A DNA stretch of 11,836 nt from CAZWDO01 sp964632485 [NCBI: uncultured bacterium] (GTDB taxonomy: Bacteria > JAGOEH01), in NCBI GenBank assembly GCA_964632485.1, contig CAZWDO010000008.1, positions 1-11,836 on the forward strand, given 5' to 3'. Both the position numbers and the translations under genes were made by a program. The notes beneath the pieces are model-generated. The model worked only from the letters and a program-made list of their open reading frames with translations. It was not told where the DNA came from and did no database searches. Numbering within the stretch: position 1 is the stretch's first letter; every line of letters starts with the position of its first letter. Shown here one piece after another: positions 1-5,189 of this stretch.

Positions 1-227
1 CGGTGGTTTACCGTCTAAAAACAGCCGGCAAGGCGCGGGTGGAGATTTTTAATTCACTGGGGCAGGTCTTGTCGGTGCTGGACGACCAATACCGGGCCGC
101 CGGCGAATACCGTGTGGTCTGGAACGGCCATGACGCAACCGGACGCGCCATGCCCACGGGCGTCTATTTCTACCGTATCATCTGCGATACCGAAATTTTT
201 GTCCGTAAGATTTCTTTGGTAAAATAA
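1..227 (+). CDS. C-terminal end of a secreted protein with FlgD-like / type IX-type sorting domain (5' truncated)
   Basis: Only the last 75 or so residues are in the window; the reading frame is open to the left edge, so the GTG at position 3 is unlikely to be the true start. The visible part has the pattern of the FlgD Ig-like / T9SS type A C-terminal domain: VEIFNSLGQ, then AGEYRVVWNGHD, then G-x-x-x-P-x-GVYFYRI, and a terminal RKISLVK. In the FCB group and Calditrichota-like bacteria such domains sit at the very end of large exported enzymes and adhesins and serve as an outer-membrane secretion or anchoring signal. The function of the rest of the protein cannot be known from here. The gene ends in TAA and is followed by the palindromic repeat cluster. 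Confidence 0.8.
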   Translation, partial: VVYRLKTAGKARVEIFNSLGQVLSVLDDQYRAAGEYRVVWNGHDATGRAMPTGVYFYRIICDTEIFVRKISLVK

Positions 228-240
228 TAGCCTTTTTTCC

Positions 241-363
241 CACCCTCGCCCCCTTTGGGGGAGAGGTTTTTCAACTTTACCCTCACCCCCTTTGGGGGAG
301 AGGGCAGGGGGAGGGGGTACTCCAACTTTACCCTCGCCCCTTTGGGGAGAGGGCAGGGTGAGG
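241..363. repeat. Cluster of three GC-rich imperfect palindromic repeats (REP-like)
   Basis: Three copies of a C-rich/G-rich hairpin unit lie in the gap after the first gene, at about 243-266, 272-309 and 323-358. Each has a core of CCCTC(A/G)CCCC(C), a TTT loop and GGGG(G)AGAGG. The second and third copies share the flank CAACTTTA before the core and GGGCAGGG after it. The third copy runs into GGGTGAGG, which pairs with the CCTCACCC type start of the unit. Stems of about 10 bp with a 3-base loop should fold strongly in RNA or single-stranded DNA. This looks like a dispersed intergenic palindromic repeat and may also stop transcription from the upstream gene. The copies are too close and too variable in spacing for CRISPR. 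Confidence 0.75.
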
Positions 364-396
364 AGATTCTGGCAGGGGTCGGCGCGGAAAATTTGC

Positions 397-425
397 TTGA
401 CATTTTTATTAAAATTAATTAGATT
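397..425 (+). promoter_or_regulatory. Promoter for the upstream ORF and the Cys-cluster gene
   Basis: An exact TTGACA -35 box lies at 397-402, then a 17-bp spacer and a -10-like TAGATT at 420-425 (4 of 6 match). Transcription would begin near 432, directly at the ATG at 433, giving an essentially leaderless mRNA. The -35 context GCTTGACATTTTT is nearly the same as in the promoter at 1789-1816. The -10 box is the weak part of the call. Confidence 0.6.
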
Positions 426-432
426 TCAGGGG

Positions 433-489
433 ATGAAAAAATATATCCACTTTAAGATTAAGTTTAAATCAGTCAGCGGCTATTTATGA
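433..489 (+). CDS. 18-residue upstream peptide overlapping the Cys-cluster gene
   Basis: A very short ORF, MKKYIHFKIKFKSVSGYL, starts 7 bp after the -10 box of the promoter at 397-425. Its TGA stop overlaps the ATG of the next gene in an ATGA arrangement. The downstream gene has no visible Shine-Dalgarno site, and its own frame is closed by a TAA at 465-467, so translation of this peptide followed by re-initiation is a plausible way for the ribosome to reach it. The peptide is basic and amphipathic, and its MKKY start recalls the leaders of the two Cys-repeat proteins, but it is too short for that to mean much. The frame is also open upstream to 292; a start there would put the promoter inside the gene. 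There is no direct evidence that it is translated. Confidence 0.4.
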   Translation: MKKYIHFKIKFKSVSGYL

Positions 490-1013
490 GTCACTGGGAA
501 TTTATTAAACAGGATGCGTTGCGGGAATTTAAAAATGCCCGGAAATCATGGGACTATTATGAATTATTTTATCAGGGACTGAGTAGCCAGGCTAAAGAGT
601 ATTTGCAGTCTCAATCACGGGAATACAAACAATATCTGAATGAACTGCAGGCCATAGTCTTGCCTGTAGTGAGCGAGACCTGCCCGGTTTGCGCCACCCA
701 GTGCTGCCATTTGGTTACACCCGAATTGTCGATTTGGGTTGCCGGTTTGGTAGGTTGTTTCCGCATGGTGGATTACTTGTTGGCTCGCTGTGATACGGAA
801 TTTCCTGTACCAAAGTTGGAGAACGCGGAATCAAACCTTTGTCCGTTTTGGGATCAGGGATGTGTACTACCGATCGATAGCCGAAGCTGGCTTTGTATTC
901 AATTTTTTTGCGATCCCTTGAAAACAAGACTCGATATGCAAAAAGTCGATCCGCTATTAGAGAAAATTAATGCCATTATCATTAATTTTTCTTTACAAAA
1001 ATGTATGGTTTGA
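486..1013 (+). CDS. YkgJ-like Cys-cluster protein (putative metal or Fe-S binding)
   Basis: A 175-residue cytosolic protein with 11 cysteines. A helical, charged N-terminal part (about 1-60) precedes CPVCATQCC at 66-74. Single cysteines follow at 91 and 102, and a second group lies at C119-P, G-C126, C137 and C142, with C173 near the end. The order C-x2-C-x3-CC ... CPF ... GC ... C-x4-C matches the layout of YkgJ-type zinc/iron-chelating proteins, although the usual 'RP-x-x-C' step is altered to SRSWLC. Such proteins are thought to bind metal ions or clusters; their reactions are mostly unknown. The start ATG overlaps the stop of the 18-residue ORF and has no Shine-Dalgarno site. The gene converges on the minus-strand Cys-repeat gene, only 43 bp away. 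By context it could modify, load with metal, or escort the Cys-repeat proteins. That role is inference; the family call is moderately secure. Confidence 0.65.
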   Translation: MSHWEFIKQDALREFKNARKSWDYYELFYQGLSSQAKEYLQSQSREYKQYLNELQAIVLPVVSETCPVCATQCCHLVTPELSIWVAGLVGCFRMVDYLLARCDTEFPVPKLENAESNLCPFWDQGCVLPIDSRSWLCIQFFCDPLKTRLDMQKVDPLLEKINAIIINFSLQKCMV

Positions 1014-1056
1014 TTTAAAAAAAATTATTGAATTAGTATTTAGAAAAAATATGCCC

Positions 1057-1701
1057 TTAGGATCCGGAAATGCATTCGTCTTGTGGGTGAGCTCCATGGG
1101 CGCAATCACTTTTATCGTCGCGGGATGCTTCGTAACCATTGATGCAGTCCCCGGCGGCAAAATTGCCGTATTCGCAGAAACTGCCTTTCAATGAATCGGT
1201 ATTCTCATAGATTCCCGGTTCGCTGCTTTGTAACCACGTAGCCAGGGTTCCAGTACCGCAACTGCTTGCATTATATCCGCCATCACACTGGTTAAAGGCG
1301 TTGGCTCCGGTTCCACAATGGGGTCCGTTTGTGGCAAATCCTCCGTTACAAATATTTGCATAGTTTCCACCCTTGCAGTTGGCGCCAACACCGCCCGAGT
1401 TTGTACTAGAGCCTGTATTACATTCTGCCGTTCCTGGTCTGCTTCCGGTACCGCATTGCGGAACATCGCCCGTTTCGGCGTTATCCCCGGTGCTGCAATA
1501 ATTCCCACCAGCCTGATCCCCGGAAACGCAATCCCCGCTTGCATGATCACCCGAATTACATTGCAGCGCCGCAGCGTTGCCGGCGTTGCAACCCGCCGGA
1601 ACTGTGCCCGCGTTACAGCCGGGATAGGTGGAGCCTTGAGCATAGGCGGCAGTCAGCATCTCAAAGGATATAATTTCGGGGGACTGATATTGTTTTTTCA
1701 T
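1057..1701 (-). CDS. Cys-repeat protein A: 16 CxxG units behind a RiPP-leader-like start (candidate precursor)
   Basis: A 214-residue protein with no cysteine in its first 28 residues and 16 thereafter, every one in a CxxG motif. The N-terminus MKKQYQSPEIISFEML carries a Y-x-x-P-x-[IL] pattern like that recognised by leader-binding domains in lasso-type RiPPs. From C29 onward it is a run of CxxGxx[A/P] units of mostly 9-11 residues; position 7 is Ala or Pro in 13 of the 15 complete units. The units are rich in Gly, Asn, Asp and Ser. One unit (residues 148-175) is stretched to 28 residues by a non-repetitive insert, after which four units follow, ending in CISGS. No convincing signal peptide or membrane segment is seen. 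The start ATG lies 7 bp after a -10-like box, with no Shine-Dalgarno site. Alternatives are a metal-storage protein or a structural beta-solenoid. I know no named family for it. Confidence 0.75.
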   Translation of the reverse strand: MKKQYQSPEIISFEMLTAAYAQGSTYPGCNAGTVPAGCNAGNAAALQCNSGDHASGDCVSGDQAGGNYCSTGDNAETGDVPQCGTGSRPGTAECNTGSSTNSGGVGANCKGGNYANICNGGFATNGPHCGTGANAFNQCDGGYNASSCGTGTLATWLQSSEPGIYENTDSLKGSFCEYGNFAAGDCINGYEASRDDKSDCAHGAHPQDECISGS

Positions 1702-1708
1702 ACTATTT

Positions 1709-1736
1709 AAGATAATACATTTTTTTTTTTTGTCAA
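1709..1736 (-). promoter_or_regulatory. Promoter of Cys-repeat gene A with an A12 tract in the spacer
   Basis: Read on the minus strand, an exact TTGACA (1731-1736) is followed by a run of A bases and then TGTATTATCTT. Taking TATCTT (1709-1714) as the -10 gives a 16-bp spacer and leaves 7 bp to the ATG at 1701, as in the sister promoters. A TATTAT nearer by (1712-1717) would give a 13-bp spacer and is less likely at the present tract length. The 12 A bases (1720-1731) include the last base of the -35 box. Confidence 0.55.
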
Positions 1737-1788
1737 TAGTTTTTTTAAAATTTGGAATTTTATTAATTGGCGGGATTATAAATTCCGC

Positions 1789-1816
1789 TTGACATTTTTT
1801 AAAACTATTCTATATT
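1789..1816 (+). promoter_or_regulatory. Promoter of the first HPr-kinase-like gene
   Basis: TTGACA at 1789-1794, a 16-bp spacer, and TATATT at 1811-1816. Only six bases (CAATCA) separate the -10 box from the ATG at 1823, so the expected transcript begins at or beside the start codon. It is divergent from the promoter of Cys-repeat gene A, with 52 bp between the two -35 boxes, so one factor bound between them could control both. Confidence 0.75.
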
Positions 1817-1822
1817 CAATCA

Positions 1823-2800
1823 ATGCGGCCAATGGTTTACTTCAGGATACATCATTATTTTTTCCGGTTTTTCTATCCCGAACAAACCTTTTTGCGAATC
1901 AAGAACCAGCAAATCTACGATTTTTTAACCCCTGATCAGCCGATAGGACAAAGCTCACTCGAGTCCATTGATATCGATATTCATATCCATATCGTGGAAG
2001 GTTTATGGAATGAGAACCTTTTTCCGTATGGATTCGAGATTTATCCAGCCATCAGTCATCCGGACGGGTCTCTCCCTTTGGAGAAAATTTTAACATCGTC
2101 CGATGTTTTATTTCATCTGTCTGCAATCGATATTCATACCCCTTTAGATAAAAAGGTTATTGTTTACCAATACCAGAATCATGTTTTGTTTCTCAATACT
2201 CAGACGCAGAAAGGGGTCTTGTTTATATTATCCAAAAACAAGCGCTATGTGCGTATCCATGATAATATATTTTATATATTGGTCAGCTATCTGTTTTTAA
2301 TCAATGATGGCATCGTGTTTCACGGAGTTGGCTTTTCACACCGGCAAAACGGTTATATCTTCCTGGGTTCTTCCGGATCCGGCAAGAGCACACTCCAGCA
2401 GATGAATTCCGGTAAAACGTGTTATGCCGATGATGGCGTTGTTATTGCCCGTCGGTGTAATGCCTATGGGTTATTGCCCAATCCCTTTTACCAGTTTCCG
2501 TATCAGCCCGATCATTCCAGATTAAAAGAAGCCCAACTCAGGGCGATATTTTTCATTAACCAATCCCCGGATACTTATATCACCCCGTTTGAAGATAGAA
2601 TGCGGGTGTTGCCGATGCTATTGATGCAGTTTCAACAGTTTTATCCCTTTTTTAAAGGGGCATTACGCCTTCGGGCGATCGATTTTACTCAGGAAATGCT
2701 CAGGCATATCCCTTGTTATCATCTATATTTTTCTAAACAAGACGCGGATATATTCCAGCTAATCGATCAATTGAATTTAGAAACTAATGATGTGGGATGA
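1823..2800 (+). CDS. HPr-kinase-like P-loop protein 1 (putative Ser/Thr or peptide kinase)
   Basis: A 325-residue protein. The N-terminal half (1-160) is divergent and rich in aromatic and beta-prone segments. The C-terminal half has the features of an HPr kinase-type core: IVFHGVGF at 164-171, a Walker A loop GSSGSGKST at 182-190, and an acidic CYADDGVV at 200-207 that matches the family's VADD segment. LPNPFYQF at 218-225 is also found in the second kinase, and PCYHLYFS lies near the end (297-304). Similar stand-alone HprK-like proteins occur beside RiPP precursors: ScmC in SynChlorMet cassettes, and the lasso-peptide tailoring kinases that phosphorylate a precursor serine. No membrane helix is evident. 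The ATG at 1823 was chosen because it sits directly after the promoter; the gene has no Shine-Dalgarno site. A kinase acting on Cys-repeat protein A, encoded divergently, is a reasonable inference. It is AT-rich compared with the flanking genes. Confidence 0.75.
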   Translation: MRPMVYFRIHHYFFRFFYPEQTFLRIKNQQIYDFLTPDQPIGQSSLESIDIDIHIHIVEGLWNENLFPYGFEIYPAISHPDGSLPLEKILTSSDVLFHLSAIDIHTPLDKKVIVYQYQNHVLFLNTQTQKGVLFILSKNKRYVRIHDNIFYILVSYLFLINDGIVFHGVGFSHRQNGYIFLGSSGSGKSTLQQMNSGKTCYADDGVVIARRCNAYGLLPNPFYQFPYQPDHSRLKEAQLRAIFFINQSPDTYITPFEDRMRVLPMLLMQFQQFYPFFKGALRLRAIDFTQEMLRHIPCYHLYFSKQDADIFQLIDQLNLETNDVG

Positions 2801-3030
2801 ATGCAGTCGGTGTTAAGGTTCAGTACTTAAGTAAATAATCCCGGTAATCGGTAAAATTTCAAATGAACCCTGAAAATTTCGAATAATAAATGCCATGAAC
2901 CTAGAAAAATGCCAGTCAGGATAATCAGTGAAACCTTTATAGGGAGATGCCATGACTGAACAGAATGTCTTATCTTTTTAATTGATAATGAATTGCTAAT
3001 GTGTACCATTGGTAAATATAATTTTTAAGA
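2801..3030. other. AT-rich gap between the two convergent kinase genes
   Basis: About 230 bp separate the stop codons of the two HPr-kinase-like genes. I see no convincing terminator, RNA gene or promoter. There are only short repeated words, such as AAAATTTC twice near 2850-2880 and ATGCCA three times between 2890 and 2955. A 60-codon minus-strand frame here lacks a ribosome site and resembles nothing I recognise. It may be the eroded remains of a lost gene. Confidence 0.4.
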
Positions 3031-3936
3031 TCACAAGTTAGTGTTATTAAATTGGGCGAATAGATTTTGCTCCTGGGGATTGATGATAGCTGTATAGTAT
3101 TGCGCCTGTTTTGCCATCCTGATTAATAACTCCATCGTTGCTAAATAAATAGGGGGATTCATCAAACTAAAAAAAAATACATGGGTGATTAATTTTTCTA
3201 ATATTTGATGAGGTAACATATCCAGTTTAACCAACTGAGTAGTTGTTCCCTTTTCCAGAAAGCAGACGGCTTCAACCGGGACTGGACTTTTCGATGGGAT
3301 ATCCGCCTGGAATTGAAATTGATAAAATGGATTGGGAATGAGCCAGAATCGGTCGTTCCAATATTTAAGCAGAATTGATTCATCGGTATATGGATTTTGT
3401 AAAGGATAGGTATTGACGAGAGTGGATTTACCGATACCCGATTGCCCGAGAAAAAGTAAGCCTTTCTTTTCGGGGGCAAAAGCGGCGCCGTGCAGGAAAA
3501 TGGCCTGATTTAAGGGAGCGCTCATGGCGCAATGAAAAAATAAACTGTTGCTGTCCAAATAAATCCCATTGTTGGAAGTAATCGCATGGTAAAATCCAAT
3601 TTTGTTTTTGGGAGATATAAAATTGTCGAAGCGGCCTTTTTGAATATTTCGATGCAGATAGTGAATAGTATCCTGAAAAGCAACTGATTTGTGAGCCTTT
3701 GCGCTGAGTTGGGAAAAGAGTAATGGCGGAAATTTTTTCGATTGTTCGAGATTGGTCCCGAGAGCTTCTTTAACTGATGCATGAGCGTAGCAATTGAGTT
3801 CAAGCGCATTTGAAAAACGATTGGACATGGTATGATGAATAAACGGGCGTATTTTAGGGGGGATCAGTAATTTTTGGTCAGTGAAAACCGTGAGTTTTAA
3901 CTGCAGATCATAGAGCCGGAAATAAAGATCAGTCAT
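3031..3936 (-). CDS. HPr-kinase-like P-loop protein 2 (putative Ser/Thr or peptide kinase)
   Basis: A 301-residue paralogue of the first kinase, with low overall similarity but the same core. It has IFLHGAAF at 146-153, a Walker A loop GQSGIGKST at 164-172 (close to the GxSGIGKS form of HprK), then YTDESILL at 183-190 where the first kinase has YADDGVVI. IPNPFYQF at 200-207 is shared almost exactly, and the following Q-x-D also matches. The changed acidic segment (D185-E186) may mean altered activity or target. The gene lies 14 bp after Cys-repeat gene B on the same strand, with no promoter or Shine-Dalgarno site between, so the two almost certainly share one transcript. This makes Cys-repeat protein B its likely partner or substrate. 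That pairing rests on context only. Confidence 0.7.
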   Translation of the reverse strand: MTDLYFRLYDLQLKLTVFTDQKLLIPPKIRPFIHHTMSNRFSNALELNCYAHASVKEALGTNLEQSKKFPPLLFSQLSAKAHKSVAFQDTIHYLHRNIQKGRFDNFISPKNKIGFYHAITSNNGIYLDSNSLFFHCAMSAPLNQAIFLHGAAFAPEKKGLLFLGQSGIGKSTLVNTYPLQNPYTDESILLKYWNDRFWLIPNPFYQFQFQADIPSKSPVPVEAVCFLEKGTTTQLVKLDMLPHQILEKLITHVFFFSLMNPPIYLATMELLIRMAKQAQYYTAIINPQEQNLFAQFNNTNL

Positions 3937-3950
3937 GAGGAGTGGAAAAA

Positions 3951-5084
3951 TTAATCAGCGAAACTGCCGTAACTGCAATTAGATCGCGGTGAGCTGCCAG
4001 TTTGACAGGGGAATGAGGTGGGCATAGGACCCAGGGAACAACCCCCTATGGGATTGCTGCCCAATTCGCAATAGTTTATGCCAGCTTGTCCGCCGGATTG
4101 ACATAGATTAGGGTCGATGGTAATGGTATTGCCGGGATAAGGATCGAAGAGCGGGTGGCTGCCTTGCTCGCATAAATCGCTTTGTGTCGGGGCGGGGATA
4201 ACCTGATTGGTAGCGCTGCCGACACTGCACGAACCCGCTGCAGTACTGCCTGAGCCGCATTGCCAGCCTTTAGCGGCAGTTCCGCTTTGGCAGGCGTTAG
4301 CGGCATAGCTGCCCGTTCCCTGGCAGGCGCCTACGCTGGCATTGCCCCCTGGTTGACACTGACCGGCGGCAGTATATCCTTGGAGACACTGAGAACCGGT
4401 CGCAATATTCCCATATTGGCATTGGCCGCCGGCTTCGCCGCCCGAAAGACACTGGTTGGCGCCAACCGCGGCATCATATCCGGTTTGGCATTGACCCTCG
4501 GCGTTGCCTCCGCTTAAACAATGATTGTTGCTGGCATTTTCGCCATGCTGGCACTGGCCGTTGCTGGCCTGATTCCCATATATACATTGGCCAACTGCGT
4601 TGTATCCATGATCGCAATATGAACTCGGATCAGCGCCAATCGCACATATCCCTGAACCGACGTTGTTATTGCCATTGTGGCACCACCCGGGCCCGCTGGT
4701 GTTGTTATTGCCATTAGAACAACCATTGTTGCCGGTATTGTTGTTTCCATTGCTGCAACTTCCCGTAGTCGCGCTGTTCCCATTGGAACATATTGCGATA
4801 GTCATCGGCGCATCGCCGATAGAACAATCGAGTTCCGGCACCGCCCCGCTTTGACAGTTGCTGTTGACATCTGCCGCTCCGGTCACACAATCCGGATCAA
4901 CGGTGCCCGTAAAGCACCCGTCTTCCGCGGTCGTACCATTAGTGCATTGCATGGTGGCGACTGCTCCAATCGCGCAAGTCGCTGCAATGTTGCCATTGGT
5001 ACAATCGCCCAAGGTCTGGCCCAGGGTCTGGTTACTCAATATATTAAAATCGAAGATTTCCGGATTAACGTATTTTTTCTTCAT
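3951..5084 (-). CDS. Cys-repeat protein B: 31 Cys units behind a RiPP-leader-like start (candidate precursor)
   Basis: A 377-residue protein starting MKKKYVNPEIFDFNIL, plainly related to the start of Cys-repeat protein A. From C28 on there are 31 cysteines, each at the first position of a unit. Thirty units are CxxG and one (C254) is CQGTG. Position 7 is Ala or Pro in 24 of the 30 regular units, and spacing is mostly 9-12 residues. Units 8-11 (about residues 99-146) are Asn-rich, with GNNNT or GNNNV. A break at residues 286-327 holds two long Pro/Asp-containing spacers, followed by five more units to the C-terminus. The frame is open 12 codons further upstream to a TTG, but those codons overlap the promoter, and the chosen ATG gives the leader shared with protein A. 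It is first in a two-gene unit with kinase 2. Candidate roles are a giant multi-core RiPP precursor, a metal-binding protein, or a surface beta-solenoid. Confidence 0.78.
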   Translation of the reverse strand: MKKKYVNPEIFDFNILSNQTLGQTLGDCTNGNIAATCAIGAVATMQCTNGTTAEDGCFTGTVDPDCVTGAADVNSNCQSGAVPELDCSIGDAPMTIAICSNGNSATTGSCSNGNNNTGNNGCSNGNNNTSGPGWCHNGNNNVGSGICAIGADPSSYCDHGYNAVGQCIYGNQASNGQCQHGENASNNHCLSGGNAEGQCQTGYDAAVGANQCLSGGEAGGQCQYGNIATGSQCLQGYTAAGQCQPGGNASVGACQGTGSYAANACQSGTAAKGWQCGSGSTAAGSCSVGSATNQVIPAPTQSDLCEQGSHPLFDPYPGNTITIDPNLCQSGGQAGINYCELGSNPIGGCSLGPMPTSFPCQTGSSPRSNCSYGSFAD

Positions 5085-5091
5085 GATGACT

Positions 5092-5120
5092 ATTATATAT
5101 TTTTTTCTAGTAAATGTCAA
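5092..5120 (-). promoter_or_regulatory. Consensus promoter of the Cys-repeat B / kinase 2 operon
   Basis: On the minus strand this is an ideal sigma-70 promoter: TTGACA (5115-5120), a 17-bp spacer, and TATAAT (5092-5097). Seven bases (AGTCATC) separate it from the ATG at 5084, so the transcript should start within a base or two of the start codon. There is no room for a Shine-Dalgarno site. A strong promoter suits an abundantly made precursor or structural protein. Confidence 0.85.
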
Positions 5121-5135
5121 GTACTAATTTAAAAA

Positions 5136-5165
5136 AAAGGCGGAGATAAATTTGTCTCCGCCTTT
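5136..5165 (-). terminator. Rho-independent terminator of the small secreted-protein gene
   Basis: A perfect inverted repeat: GGCGGAGA (5139-5146) pairs with TCTCCGCC (5155-5162) around an 8-base loop, extended by AAA/TTT. Read on the minus strand, the stem is followed by a run of eight T bases. It begins about 25 bp after the stop codon of the gene at 5190-5723 and stops transcription before the promoter of Cys-repeat gene B. Confidence 0.9.
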
Positions 5166-5189
5166 ATTGACACGCCCAAAAAAGAAAAA

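Noticed and set aside
241-363. CRISPR array
   Set aside because: Only three units with unequal short gaps, each a palindrome with a G/C core, and no cas genes nearby.
170-403. Minus-strand ORF across the palindromic repeats
   Set aside because: It is made almost entirely of translated repeat units and overlaps the end of a real gene.
1014-1056. Shared terminator between the convergent Cys-cluster and Cys-repeat A genes
   Set aside because: The 43-bp gap is AT-rich but shows no stable inverted repeat.
1188-1710. Long alternative-frame ORFs on both strands over Cys-repeat gene A
   Set aside because: They follow from the repetitive, stop-poor GC-rich codons of the repeats. Only the minus-strand frame from 1701 gives the regular CxxG pattern and a promoter at its start.
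2827-3009. 60-codon minus-strand ORF with a hydrophobic stretch in the gap between the kinases
   Set aside because: No Shine-Dalgarno site, no leaderless-type promoter and no recognisable family; probably chance in AT-rich DNA.
3951-5084. CRISPR-like or tandem DNA repeat in the Cys-repeat genes
   Set aside because: The roughly 30-bp period comes from the protein motif; the DNA of most units differs, and the frame is open throughout.
5085-5120. Twelve-codon N-terminal extension of Cys-repeat protein B from a TTG
   Set aside because: The extension lies inside the TTGACA/TATAAT promoter, and removing it gives the leader shared with protein A.
4076-5132. Several ORFs of 60-150 codons overlapping Cys-repeat gene B in other frames
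   Set aside because: They are shadows of the repeat array: low-complexity products, no ribosome sites, and no conserved pattern.
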